Positions 32,635 through 44,925 are shown, counted from the stretch's first letter. The stretch is DNA of 64,000 nucleotides from Kappaphycus alvarezii (GCA_002205965.3 NADL03000547.1:185824-249823), one strand, 5' to 3'. Numbers and translations: made by a program. Notes: generated by a model from the sequence alone, not told the origin.

Positions 32635-32812
32635 TATGACATGCTTGTTTTCTGTTAAAATCTCTTTGTGCGGCGAAGCGAAACTTATCCTCTCCATTCC
32701 TTGGATTCCAGCAGCCCTTTCTGCTTCTTATAGGGGAATCTAGCCCAGGGTCTCTATGCACGTACAGTAACCGTACAGTGTGCAGTACCACGGTACACTG
32801 TACGGGTCCTCT
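32635..32812 (+). repeat. Copy 2 of the dispersed repeat of about 175 bp
   Basis: See 17777-17950 for the first copy. This copy lies between the 5' ends of the divergent elements D and C, the position of an LTR. It ends in a CCGTACAGTG...CACTGTACGG palindrome (about 32771-32811). Confidence 0.65.
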
Positions 32813-33060
32813 TCCCGCTTGTACAGTTTGTGGGCTGTGCGAGCTCACCTCTGGATCTGGGGAGGTACTGTACTGTATCTCCCCAATTGATGTAGGTTTT
32901 GGCACTGTATACCGATTAACAGGCACAGTAATGTATTTATATACGTACCCACCGATACAGTACAGTACATAAGTACTGCATCGTAACAGGGGGTACGCGA
33001 AAAAGAGAGGATAATAGCTTAGGCCTGGCCGAGGTACTAGAGGAAAGAATAAAGGAAACT

Positions 33061-33960
33061 TTGAAGCATTTCATGGTAGCACATCCAAGGTTTGACGACG
33101 AAATGACAGACACCAACGCCTCTCATCTCTTTTTTGATGATTGGCTTCTTCCGATATTGCTTATTTATGTTTTGCGTCCGAAAAAGTCGTTAGGCACAAA
33201 AAGAAGGGCAGCGAGAAGATCCTCCAGATTATGTGCCATCTGGAGGGGGCTGTTTTCGACTTCTACAAGTTGTTTGCCCAGAATGGGTCCCTTACCGAAG
33301 ACGCAGACACGTACGATGTCTTCAAGAAGAAGCTCTTCACTAAGTTCTCGAAGAAGGCGGAGCCGGAGGAGGAAGTACACGAAGCCGATACCGCAGGACT
33401 GGACGCTATAGACATAGGAGGGTATTCGGCGCGAAGTAATTCACTCCACAAATGTTTAGGCTTCAAATAGGCGGCTTCCGTATGTTAACTTCGGAAGGTA
33501 GAGTCGGGACACTCGGAGTTGGCTTAGTTTGTCATGTACCGAGCGCTGTTGGACTACAAGGAACGTGAGAAGGCAATTGAAGACTTTCAGCTGGGAGAGA
33601 AGGCATTCATTACCAACAGGGAGCCGGTTTGAGCGCCTTTGGTCGCTTCGAGGAGAATTCTGCAGAGGCCTGACGTGCACGATGCTAAGCCGCACCAGCT
33701 GGAGGAGAAGTTTGACCAGCTAGTGGTGCAGTTTGCATAGTTATCCCTATTCGTGAAGTAGCAGTTTGAGAATGGAGGACCAGACTATGGGCGATGACGA
33801 CTTTAGTTGCAGTTTCTGTTGTCAAAGAGGACACTGTGCCACATAGTGCCCGCATAACCCCAACAGGAACACTTGGTGCTCTTTTTGTGGGAAGAGAGGT
33901 GACTCAGAGGCAACTTCATGGTTAAAGGGACAGCAATATGGATTCCATCGTGTAGGAATT
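33061..33960 (+). pseudogene. Element C gag and nucleocapsid
   Basis: Frames 33061-33411 and 33141-33470 give FDDEMTDTNAS...FFDDWLLP then KKKGSEKILQIMCHLEGAVFDFYKLF, the counterpart of MREKGDEEKAASIFAYLHG in A. Knuckles near 33810-33930 read CSFCCQRGHCAT-stop-C and CSFCGKRGDSEATS, in which the second His and last Cys are lost. Confidence 0.65.
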
Positions 33961-34429
33961 GCCGGAGCAAGCTCGGAGTCGAAAGAAGAACTTAAACTGA
34001 GGGAAAAGAATGACGAAGAGCCCGTAATAGTCCCTCAAGAGTCTCGCCTGGGCGATTTAGCTGCCGCTGCAAAAAAAAAATGACGGCCAAGCTCTTCCGA
34101 ATCAATACGGGGACAATGTCATGGACATCTGTGTACAGATAAGCAAAGCCCCTCTCGTTCGCCCGCCGATGGTCGTGTCGGAGCCAAAGAAGAAGAAAAC
34201 GAAGACACAGAACACTAAAAAGGCATCAGGAGCCTTCCAAGATCACGTAGGAAAGTATAATCTGGTTGCGGAACTGGCATCGGCCTCGTCGTGAATGATA
34301 TTCGGGCGGCTCTTGCGTAGAGATGCCGATGAAGCAAAGAAGCAGGTGAACTGCCTGCATTCCAAAACTTTCACGGTGGCTAAGGCGTCTATGAAAAGTC
34401 ACTCCAAATTCTTTCTTCGGTTGTAGGTC

Positions 34430-34876
34430 AAGGCCGTGAAGGGTTATGGAACGGAGACGCACGCCCTGTCGGCCACGGGTGCAGTTCCAAACTTTATTTC
34501 CTGGGTTTTTTTCGAGAGGCTGTCAATCGCCTAGATGGCTATGGATAGCCAGGTCGTTTTCGCTGACGGAAAGTTGGCTGAAATTATTGGGTGTGTATAT
34601 AGGGTTTCAGTCTCCTTTGGAAACTTGGTGGTGCCGCTGAGCTTGTTTGTGCTACGGAACGCTCCATTCGAGACTATTATTGGCAGTTCTGCATTTGAAT
34701 CTATGCTCAAAAATCTGGATTATGGGCGGCAAAAAGTGACCCTGGTCGTTGGAAGGAAGAAGGCCTTTACACCTCTACTCGGTGAGCCCATAATGATTAA
34801 TGGGGTGCAGACTGATAGTGAGGATTTCACATCCCTTGAAGAGTCTTGTGGAGAGCAGTTTCCTGCTTCGTCCTAA
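34430..34876 (+). pseudogene. Element C protease with lost catalytic aspartate
   Basis: LSATGAVPNFIS near 34470 aligns with LFDSGAVPNLIS of A and LLDTGAVPNLIS of D; the catalytic Asp codon is GCC (Ala), a single base change. After a stop the body continues from 34535 (MAMDSQVVFADGKLAEIIG...FETIIGSSAFESML). It ends in TDSEDFTSLEES, the shared acidic linker. Confidence 0.75.
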
Positions 34877-34912
34877 TCAGAGTCAGGCGGCAGCGAAGGG
34901 GGGTCGGACACC

Positions 34913-35990
34913 GTGGATGAATTGGTGCTGGCGATCTTAAAAAAGGAACAGTATTTGCCCGATCTAGAAGGTCTGATGTTGGAAGAGGGATCCACTGAGG
35001 AAGACGAGGAAGCGGATCACGCGGCGTTTCTCGTCTTGATGGTGGAGCATCTCGAGGAGAAGAACCAGAAAAAGGTGTTGAATGCGCTAAAGGAAATGAA
35101 AGTGATAGCGTGGGACATACATGATCTGGAGCCGGCTTGGGTGCCGGTAGTACATTTTTTCGAGTTTAAAGACGAGACCCCGATAAAATTGAAATCCAGC
35201 CGAATACCACCGAGGCATACCGAACTGATAAGGAAAGAAGGGAATGAGTTATTGGAAGCTGGAATTATCACGCCTTCTAGTTCCGCCTGGTCCATTCCGG
35301 TAGTCATTGGCAAGAAGAAGGACGAAAGGCCCTGGTTCTGCGTCGATTACCGTCAGCTGAACTGGGTGATGGAGCCATAACGCTGGCCGCTACCGGAAAT
35401 AGAAGAAATCTTCGACGATCTCTCCGGCGCGGAGTTCTTCATGACGTTGGAACTTTACAAAGGATACTGACAGGTTAGAATTTCCGAACTGTGCAAGGAA
35501 AAGAAGACGTATTTGTCTTGATATGGAACATACAACCTCGAGATGATGCCTTTTCGACTTAAAAATGCTCCAAAAACGTTTCAAAGGATGATGAATGAGG
35601 GCAGTTTGCCATAATTTACGTGGACGATGTTATAATATTCTCTAAAACGTTGGACGAAAACATAATTCACTGCAAAGAGGTCTTCAGGAGGATCGAAGAA
35701 GCGAAGTTGAAGCTGAAGCCAACCAAGTGCAGATTTGTCCAGTTGTAAGTGATGCTGCTCAGTCATATTGCCAATTAGAGCAGTGTGAAGGTGGATTCCT
35801 ACAAGATCAAAGATGTCGTGGAGGCCCCTGTGACGGAAAATATGACTGAGCTGAGGAGCTTTCTCGGGTTGATAGGGTACTATTGACTCTTCATACGGAA
35901 CTTTTCACATAGCTCAGCAGTGAGGCACGCTGTAAACTCCGTTAAGTAGGCATTTGAGTGGACCACGGGAATGCAGGAGGATTTCGAGTA
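34913..35990 (+). pseudogene. Element C reverse transcriptase
   Basis: Acidic linker, then WDIHDLEPAWVPVVHFFEF, SSSAWSIPVVIGKKKDE, FCVDYRQLN (to 35380, stop), then WPLPEIEEIF...MTLELYKGY (usual SIDL is TLEL), MMPFRLKNAPKTFQRMMNE and YVDDVIIFSKTLDE near 35620-35660 after a deletion. Later blocks are in several frames. Confidence 0.8.
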
Positions 35991-35999
35991 CTTTTAGGA

Positions 36000-37275
36000 G
36001 AAGCTGACGACGCCTCAAGTGCTCGCGTTTCCGGATTTCGACTCCCCTTTCGTGGTGGAGACAGATGATTCTTCGACTGCTCTAGCATTAGTTATCTCGC
36101 AGAACAAAGAATATGGAAAGATACATCCGGTACAGTTCGCATCTCAGACAATAACGGAGCAGGAGCGTCTTTACACCACGAGCGAACGGGAAGCAGTTCC
36201 TGTAATGTTCGCTCTCAAGAAGTTTCTTTTGTATATGTTTTCTGATAGGCCGTTCATGGTATAGAAAGACCATCAGGCCCAGCAGAAGGCTTTCAAGAAG
36301 AAGAATATACATGGAAGGTTTTGCGAGGTGGATAGATTGGATGGACGAGTACGACTCCGAAATCAAGTAAAGGCCTGGAAAGGCTGATGATGCGGCCGAT
36401 TATCTCTCCCACAGACCCTTCGTGGAGTTTGAGGCTCCAAGGGAAGAAAAAGACACGAAGGGACTTAAGGCGATAATTCAGTGGGATGGACCTAAGAACT
36501 GCAAGACATAAAGAGGTTTCTGACCGGGGAAAGGGTTCAACGGAGAGACCCAAAGAACAAGACTGCCATCCGAAGGAAAGCGAAAAAATTCATGATTTGG
36601 AACGAAACTATGTTCCGACGGGAGAAGGATGGGCTGCACGTTGTTCCGCCCATCGGGCAGCTTGCCAAAATATTGACAACGTACCACGATTATATCTGTC
36701 ATGGGGATGCTGATTTTACAAGAGAGTTCGTAAGGGACTGGTTTTTGGCGACCTGGGGTGTATCGGGAGTTGACAGAACATGTAAAGGCATACACGGGTT
36801 GTCAAAACGCTCGAAGGGTACCGATTTATCATAAAATTCTTAGAGCACCCATTACCGGGTTGTTCGAAACGTTTTAAGTGGACCTTGCGGGCTCTTTCCA
36901 GCCATCTCGGAGAGGAAAGAGGTTTGCTTTAATCGCGGTGATGCATATGGCGGGCTGGACAAAAGCTTAGGCAACGGAAAGATAAACCTCTAATGTTGTC
37001 AGCAGGTTCCATGAGAAGGAAGTTATCGAACCGTTCGGGTCCCCGAAGAGGAAAAGTTCGGAAAAAATCACGGCTTTTATGGCAACGTCCGCCAGGATTT
37101 TATAAAGAAGCACGGGGCCGATTGGAGTGCTGTCCTTCAATACGCTCCTATGGCAAATGGAAGGTCTGAGAGGATGTTGGGGGCTACAAAGCACAAAATC
37201 AAAGATTCAGTCCTTCAAAGTAGGGAAGAATGGGCGGAAGCTATACCGAAAGGCTTGTATGGCTATTGCCGTACA
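36000..37275 (+). pseudogene. Element C RNase H and integrase part
   Basis: RNase H: ETDDSSTALALV (36058), SEREAVPVMFALKKF (36183) and a stop then KDHQAQQKAF (36267). Integrase: YHDYICHGDADF with His residues (36685), CQNARR for the second Cys (36797), ITGLFET (36850), VDLAGSFQ (36882), a weak second Asp region near 37060, and NGRSERMLG (Glu, about 37165). The frame ends at YGYC near 37270 where unrelated A/T-rich sequence begins. Confidence 0.75.
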
Positions 37276-37699
37276 TTACAGTGTAATAATACTGTAGTTT
37301 AGTGTATTAGCCCTATGCTCTGATTTGTAGACTGTGATTTTATGGCCCTTTCGGGTTCTTTTTTCATAACTCTTTTTCTTCAACGAATTAAAAAAAGAAA
37401 GACATGCCGTTCGACGCAGTTAAATGATAAGATGACAATGACGTAAAGGTGAGCAAGATTCGACGTCTTTACGGCCTTTGAAAGTTCTTGGAAAACACCG
37501 CTTGGACCTTTTTGTACCATCGGACCAAAGATCTCAAAAGGCCACCAAACTAGTGACAAACATCTATATATGGAATAAGACGGACCTTACAGAGGAGAAT
37601 CTGCAAAATTTTTGAAGCGCATTAGGATAACGTAGTAGATAATCAATTTAACAGATCTCAGACAATATGTTTCATGTCAACATGTTCACTCGAATGCTG
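37276..37699. other. No recognisable gene
   Basis: A/T-rich sequence after the broken integrase of element C. A short mirrored word at 37280-37295 (TACAGTGTAATAATACTGTA) marks the breakpoint region. Confidence 0.4.
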
Positions 37700-38396
37700 C
37701 AGCTGTGCAGCATTCCAGTGTATACAGTATTACTTCTGTACTCTTTGATACCCAAACTCTCCTCACCGTCCTCAAGTGCCTCACCCAGCACATACAACCA
37801 ACAGAGCAAGAGTTTATGTTGCAACAATCTGACTATGGCCCTTTCGAGCCCGACTCGCTCCTGCAACGTCCTGACCCAATGAATAAAATCATATCTCAGG
37901 CAATGCAGACAGCCGCAGTGGATCGGTACTGGGAGCAAAGGCTCTTTTATCCCGTCCCAGATCTTCCACTACACTCTGCTGCCTCAATCAGAAAATGGGC
38001 GAGGTTCAACTCGCTCCTATCCCTGGGCGCATGCGCCTTCCTCAGTGCCACCCGTCAAATTCCACTAACGTCTCATCAACACTGTAGTCTATCGTGCACC
38101 TAAGGCATCTTGACATTACTGTATCTCGATAATTGGGCCCCGTAAGATGATGCACGATAAGAAATGCGGCGATGGACGCACAAGGCGACCATGCAGTGAA
38201 CTGCAAGTCAGTTTATGGAACAACGCACAGACACAAAAATGTGAGAAAAATGCTCGCGCGACATCTGTTAGACGGTGATGAAGCGGACGAAGTTGGCGAG
38301 GGGGAGGTGGTGGAGCAGATAGAGCATTGTGCAACCACCAGATTTGAATCTGATCCTGAGCAAGCTCGCTCTTCTCCCAATGTTTACGATGAGTAG
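37700..38396 (+). pseudogene. Thumb/zinc region of the non-LTR RT family
   Basis: Frame 37705-38103 gives helical sequence ending ARFNSLLSLGACAFLSATRQIPL, the segment that follows the RT palm in this family. Another frame (38172-38396) gives AQGDHAVNCKSVYGTTHRHKNVRKML, a Cys/His motif (GDHA-x2-C ... H-x-H) found between thumb and nuclease. It complements the truncated RT at 7530-9630 and the C-terminal pieces at 23180 and 43679. Confidence 0.6.
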
Positions 38397-38585
38397 CATC
38401 TCGGAGATACCATTGCCTTTCGCTTTACAAAATTACATTACAACTGGAATACACCTTTAGTCTCGGCGCGAACGGAAATGATCCTTCTGCTTGTGAGCAG
38501 GGTTTCGGTTACTTATCTCTATTTATTCAACTCGTTGCCTCACACGCAGACTCATTAAAAAATTCTCTGCTTGGTTCTGTACGCT

Positions 38586-39450
38586 TCAATTTCGATTTTG
38601 TATGCTAGTCGATCCAGCATGCCGAAAGTATTGCCTGTTTGCAAGAAAGACACCACTGGGTCTGTCGTGACCCCTTTCGTAAAACGTTTGGCTTGCTCCC
38701 TGATTTTCTCGTTGTATCCATGAGCAAAGTGTGCAGTATGTTGGCTGATCTGATATTTGCAGATGTTGAAGACGCTTACTAAGTATCTTTGCACAAAGAG
38801 TACCTAAATTATGCTTATTTGCAGCATCTCCGCAGAATATGGGGGTCACCTTTGTTTTCCTTGTGACTACCACCAACACACTCTTTATTAACTCTTTTTG
38901 ATTCTGTCCGTGCCCGGGCTAGGATTTTCGCAAAATGACCAAAGGTTTCATTCTGCGAGACTTTATGCCGTAAATAAGCATAAACCATACTTTCTCTACC
39001 GGAAAGTTCATCGACCAAGGCAACATTTTGTAGCTCTCGCTAGGTATGGCCTATAGGCAACAATAGCGTTGCTTACCTGCATAGAGATGAGTCGGCCGAT
39101 CATAGATACAACAGGGCTTTCTCTTATATTGCAGAGGGTAATTGTTTTCATCTGCCTAGACAATACGTCCACTCCTCCTTCCAAATGGTTCCAGTACTCT
39201 TTCGGAGTTAACCGTATCATTGTACATTGAGGTATGGGAGACCCTCTTTCTACAGTGGTGCGACGTAGAGCTGGCTCAGGTTGTAGTAGTACATAAAGCT
39301 GTGGATGACAGAGGCATGTGGGTGCTTGAGCAGAGCATCGTAGTCCCTTGGTATATACTTGGTATTACCAAAATCCACTCAAAAGCAACTCTCCGTACAC
39401 AGTCCAGGGCATATGTATATTTGTGTCGGAAACACTCTGCAAACTGAACT
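38586..39450 (-). pseudogene. Possible piggyBac-like transposase C-terminus
   Basis: The minus-strand frame 39008-39220 reads TPKEYWNHLEGGVDVLSRQMKTI, RESPVVSMIGRLISMQVSNAIVAYR, which fits the GVD...Q...RW...F...+NA++Y pattern of DDE_Tnp_1_7. Downstream, over two frames (39018-38815 and 38879-38586), ECVGGSHKENKGDPH and IFCGDAANKHNLGTLCAKIL resemble the Cys/His-rich C-terminal domain of that family, with a shift between. Catalytic Asp motifs were not identified upstream, so the call is tentative. Confidence 0.45.
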
Positions 39451-39452
39451 AT

Positions 39453-42290
39453 TCATGAATGTAAGGTATGGACTTCCATCATTCTTCCACCAGTTCCGAT
39501 TACAAACAGCACTTTTTTGGTACCCAAAGTTGCCGAATTATGAAGCACTTGAGTGCGGTACTGTGTCGTAGGTACAAAATCTCTGAACGAATCACTAGAT
39601 GAATCATCTCGTCCAACATCTTTCACACAAATTAATGGGCCGTACTTATGTCTTATCTCCGTAGCGGTACAGATAGTTTTAATTGCTTTCATTGTCTCTA
39701 TTTCAACTGGAATTGATACCATCACTGTCACTAGAGAGAGAAACGATAGCAGTTAGACTGTCGGCTAATATTTCAGAGCTTTTGTTTTCTACAAGTCCAA
39801 CCCCGTGTACATGCAGAATTTTGAAATATTTTGTAAAGTATTTCGCACATATAGAAGATACCTGACGCCTAGCATACGCCCATTATTGCTCTGAGAAGAA
39901 CACTGGCAGGGTGATCAGAATTTCAATATCATTTCTCCTACCTTCCTTCATTCCCATAGTTGACATGAGCGGCTTCATTACCCAAGCAGAAAGGGATGCT
40001 CCCTTAGTGCCTTAGACACAGATTTTTCATCACCTGTATACCCATTTAATTCTGAATTAACTATATCATCCCCGCCATCTATGATTACCGTATTGTTCCG
40101 AACCCTTCCTTTCAACATGTTAGCCGCCTCTACAAGCTGGTTCTTAGTTGCTCGGGGATCAAATGGCTGGTGAAACATGGTGAGCATGTGATGTAATTCC
40201 ATTTTATTGAACGAAGAAAATCTGCTTGCTGAGTAGCCCATTAATCTGTTTGCAATGTCTCCTCCATTATTTGGTTCTAATATCACCCCTTTATTATTTA
40301 CAATACACTTAAAGCAGTATTGCATCGATCTTTGATATAATGTCGGCTTCTATGGCCTTGGATGTGAGAAACGATATGCGGGGTGATACTTTTGTTCCAT
40401 ACAACCCGGAATAAATCCATTTGATGTAGTACTCAAATTTTCTTGCTACAGCAGCGATAAAACTATGAGCAGCTCGGTAAGTGAGTCTAAAAGCTCGGAG
40501 CAAAAACCAGACAAGATCCTCTGATTGCAAATATGTTAACATAGTAACTCTACTTAGCATTTGATGAACAGTTTGCATACCAGTGAAGCCCAAAACTGCG
40601 GACAGTGTAACTGATGCTACCAATCTTGTACTGGTTTGGCTTTCATCAAATATCTCTATTGATTCATGAATCTTTGAGATTGAACCACGTGTTCGATAGG
40701 GATCCGTTAGGACAACATTAAAACTGCATGAAGAAAACAGAGCAGAACGATTATGAACCAAAGCATCAATGCCCCAGAGCAACTCTCTCTGTAAGGACAT
40801 GCTTCTGCTGTCCTTCAATGCCTATTGGAACCAGCGGTCCGCAAAAGAGCAGAAAAAACAGTTCTACATCCACGTTCAGAAAAAAACATACCCCTGTGAC
40901 GTCTTGAAATGACACAGTCCCTAAAAGCAAAAGGATACCGCAAATCCAGTTTGTGAGTTCTAAGGAGGCTGCCCCAATACATTGGATATAAAATATATCG
41001 TCCCATTTGGTTTGTAGCCAAGGTCAGCAGCAATTTCTGCGTCAGACATCTGCCGGAGAGCCCCAGTTGTAGATTCTCTCTGTAATAATTGCACTAATCG
41101 TTTCCGTGTATGGTGTAGTTTCTTGCCTGATCGCATGGAATGACAGGCGATGAGAAAAAGAATCAGTGCAGAGCACAGTGCGCTACTAACTGGCCCTAGG
41201 CCCTCTTTCAGATTAATTTGCTATTGTAAGTAAGTCAGTTCATTTACAGCTCTAGAAGCCATTCTAAGATGGCCGTCTTCAAGGGACAGAACCGTAGCGT
41301 GAGGAAAATTTTAAATATCCCTGTTAATTGCTGCAGTCTCAGTATTCATTTCAGTTATCATTGCTGTAGTCCTGTTTGCGCTTCGGCACCAGCCCGTTCC
41401 AGAGTAATCATGCATATTTCGGCGCTCTTTAACCAACTAAAAGATCTCTATACATCAAGATATCGAACCGCAGCGATTCCTATCTGATTTAAGTTTTTTG
41501 CTTTTCTCTTCATCACAAAATGTAGTTGTTGATTCGTTATACGCCGCACACAAGACAAGTTAAATAATTATACCAAGTATTTCATCAGCGGTTGTAAATA
41601 TTTTACCTTGTTGATGCAAACCAAGGTTTTGCGAAGAACTTCAACTTCTCCAGTAGACACTCAGCAATAAACTTTTGTACTAGACTTAGCGGTGTGATCT
41701 GGTCAACATAATCTCCCTGATTGTCATGAGTTGAGGAGTATTGTCTTGAAGAAACTTCTTCAACGACATTATAGAGGACATTATTTGCTTCAAGAACAAA
41801 ACTCTACTCAAGAGTTTCATTCACATCATCAATTTACACTGATACATTACAAAATGGGTCATCGCGAATCTACTCTTCTAAGCCACCTTGCTACTGAGAC
41901 CGTGTCCTTTTTTCAGTTCTATGTCTGTATCAGGCTCATCGGAATTTATATTGAATTCTTCAAATAAGTCATCCCATATGATTCTTGTGTACCTCTCATC
42001 GTCAAAATCGTCAAAAATTCGACTATGAATATCCTCACATAATGTGCTCGATGATGACGCTCCTTCCTTTCATCGCATAATGTTTCATTCAATTTCGAGT
42101 ACAAATATCGTATCTCTGAAGCCGGTATGTCATGTAGATCGCCAGCTGTATCATTGCTATCAATTGAAAGGTCAGATAAATCACCAACTTGAATACACGC
42201 CTCCGCTAGTTCCTGAGAAAACGCCATATCACCAATGTCTAAAGAGTGACGCCCTTGCTCTAGGCTTAAACCGAAGTCCTGAGTATCATT
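39453..42290 (-). other. Coding-like minus-strand frames of unknown identity
   Basis: Minus-strand frames at 39453-39731, 39978-40325, 40309-40818 and 41946-42227 look protein-like. The 40309-40818 frame (169 codons) is rich in hydrophobic helices; the 41946-42227 frame has an acidic head (GDLSDLSIDSNDTAGDLHD) as transposase N-termini often do. Adjacent frames at 40309-40325 overlap, suggesting one gene with an indel. They lie upstream of the piggyBac-like piece in the same orientation and may belong to it. I recognise no domain. Confidence 0.3.
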
Positions 42291-43678
42291 GGGGATGAAT
42301 ATGGTAAGTGAGATCCCTCGACAAAGTCAGTGCTAATTTCTTCCTCGTCCCTGTCATAAACCTTTGGAGAGGGTGAATCATCCACTTTTCGTGCAAAATC
42401 AGTAATTTCATTCATGGAATGGTTTGCCTGTTTTAATGAAGGTTTCCCGTTCGACTGCGATAGTTTGGTGAAGATGTCAATTTCAGATACGAGTGGACGT
42501 TTTCTGTTAGGGATACTTAATTGGCTAAAGTTAGCAGTGCGTTGACTTGAAAGCTCTTCAAAATCTTGGGGTATTTTGTGTAGCTCGACCCCATAAAAGC
42601 CCCACAGAGAGGGAGTAGTGGGTTAGATTATTGGTCAGTGTGTAATCTGTTAAAGAAACCCTTGATCTCAAATAACGTGTTCTATTTCGTTGTAGATGAT
42701 GTTGATGGTTTTTGGTAAGGTGAGATGATGGCCACTCTCCCAGGGCCAAAGTAGCTGGTTTTGAGATCGACTCAAAGCGGGCAGGCACAAAAATCTACGA
42801 TTGTTAGTGTAATGCAACTTCTTGTTGTGTGCAGTCATCAACTACTGTGAAGTATGTGACAACGTACGGTAGGTGTCATGCACCAGTCAATACCATAAAA
42901 TATCTACAAAATTTGAGACCCCCAAATCTTATACAACAGGAGCATAGGGTTAGTATCCGGGGTCCAGTGCAGGAATAGTAGTCATGTTACGCAAACAGAA
43001 TTCTGAAAACAGGATTTGATTTTAAAAAATTCAGAAATGAAATTAAAGTCTGTAGTTCAATTGCAGAATTCTGCAATTTAGCGAGAAAAATTGCTGAGCT
43101 ATTGCAAGATAGTGAAGTACCTCATGACTCGGCCTCATTATCAGAATCTCTAGTACATAGGCCTCACCCCCAATCATCTGGAAATAACCGTCTTTCATCT
43201 GTAATCAGGGGAAAACTGGGGGAGGCTTTATTGAGATGTATGGAATGGCTGGAACCCATTTGAAGTTCCAAATCCTAATGTCATATTAAAGGCACGCTGC
43301 AGCAGCCATCATGTCCAATGCGGCCTGCTTGATGGCTGGCCTGAAGGTAGCATTTTAAAGAGCGTAGTTCCTTCCCCCTTACGGTGTCGGCATACCCTTT
43401 TTGAGTCGATTATGGTTGTCTGGAAAACCATGGGATAGATCGGATATACCTTCCAAGAGTAAAACACTCAAACGTTTCCCTATTAAATACATAAACCGAT
43501 GGTCGAAGCAATGTAGAAATCATTGCTGTCGAATTCTAGCACCAGCAACAGTCTAGCAGAAAGTCGATTGGATGCCAGCCAGCAGACACGCAGCGTTAGA
43601 AGTTACTGCCAACGCCGAGTAAGTGCGAAGAATATTTACTTACAACTTAATTTGAGTGTACACCAATTGACCGAATAT
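42291..43678. other. No recognisable gene
   Basis: Only short frames; 42558-42788 (-) of 76 codons has no domain. The right end adjoins the RT C-terminus read on the minus strand and may include that element's 3' UTR. Confidence 0.4.
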
Positions 43679-44495
43679 TCAGTTAAGAACTAACTGGATG
43701 ACCAAATCGGTCACGTGCAGTGGGGCACGCGATATGAGGGCCATTGCCACTGCCGACCACAAAGCGCATGTGATACGCTGGTAGATGTGTGTGCGAATGG
43801 TATCATCCCAGGTTTGGCATTTCCTGGCTACACGTGGTACAAACTCTTCCATGAATAATGCTGTCTCCGGAGAAGGGGCATCGAGGGAGTCAAAAAACAG
43901 CGGCTGGAATCGTAAAATTGGGTCGCAGGAGGCATGGAGGGGGGCACCAGGCGCCTTGACAGCTTGTACAGGAGGTCCTGGACATTGCGTTGGTGAGTGA
44001 GGGCGGCAGACCCACTGGCGACTTGCGTCGCTTTGGTAATTGAGGACTGCTTCAACGGGGGGCGTTATTGCGACGTCGCATGCGATGGGTCGGCCTAGCA
44101 GGCCAGCTTCAGTGTCACGGGGGTGTTGCACGAGGAGAATGTCGCGCGACCTGTAGTCCATACTGGGGAGGAGATTCTCAACTTTAAACTCTTAGTCAAG
44201 GCCTGTGGAGCGGAAAAACGTGACAGGCGAACATTTTGTGAACATTTTGTGAACGTATGTGTCGTGGTGAATGCGTTTAGACTCTGAGATGCAGCTATCG
44301 GTTGCATGGTCACCGTGGAAATCCAGGTCCTTCTGGCAATGGTTTCATTTCAAAGGCATCGACGCTGTGTAGACTGAGAGACCGAGGTGCCTGTGCAGCA
44401 TGATTCTCTAGTGCTCCGATGGCACATTCGTCTGAGTGGTGGGATGGGCATATAAGAACGCTGCGGCACCGCTGTGGCGCAAGGCCAAGCCTCAA
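43679..44495 (-). pseudogene. C-terminal part of the non-LTR RT family (zinc motif and nuclease-like region)
   Basis: Minus-strand 44495-44310 shows RLGLAPQRC...ICPSHHSDEC, the Cys/His segment before the nuclease. 44313-44095 and 44161-43679 carry SRDILLVQ, RPIACDVAITPP, a helix with HSPTQ, FQPLFFDSLDAPSPETALFMEEFVPRVARKC and a terminal SRAPLHVTD helix. It aligns along its length with 23180-23760. Two frame changes are present. The 3' end (near 43679) shows no poly-A or simple repeat. Confidence 0.6.
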
Positions 44496-44925
44496 ATTTG
44501 ATGACTTGTGGATATCTCAGAGTGACAGCTGGGACGGGGCACTTTCTTCCATAGTTCTTCTTTCCAAAACTTCATTACCGTGGAATCTTGCTGTGTTTGA
44601 TTTGGGTTTACGGGAATTTCGGCAAGGTAAGTGGGGTCAAAAGCGCCTAGTTCGTTGAAGAACGGATCCCCTTGGATTTGGCGGACGAAATTGCGCAGGT
44701 TATATCATCATCGTCGTCATCGCTGGCTATATGAGCATGAAGCAGGGCAAATCATATCCTTCTTTGTACTATATTCTTTAACAGGACATGATTATTGGTT
44801 TAAGTGGAACTTACGGCGAAGATATTCTACGAGAATAATACGATAAGTTCGAATATTTTACTGTCGTTATGAAATAGAAGTTTGATATGACGAAAGACTC
44901 ACTGCCTCCCTTTGAATATACAGGA
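44496..44925. other. Left flank of element A, no gene recognised
   Basis: Part may continue the RT family toward its thumb on the minus strand, but no motif is clear. The five bases before the LTR are CAGGA and do not match the bases after the 3' LTR of A (GTCTA). Confidence 0.4.

Larger units (their letters stand above)
33000..37275 (+). mobile_element. Ty3/gypsy element C, truncated in integrase
   Basis: Plus-strand gag (33061 on), two knuckles, protease, RT, RNase H and integrase, ending after YGYC near 37270 at the point where A continues with RRRRGRNGRSPFELMYG. The rest of integrase, any extension and the 3' LTR are missing. Same family group as D. It stands head to head with D across 32480-33000. 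Confidence 0.8.
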
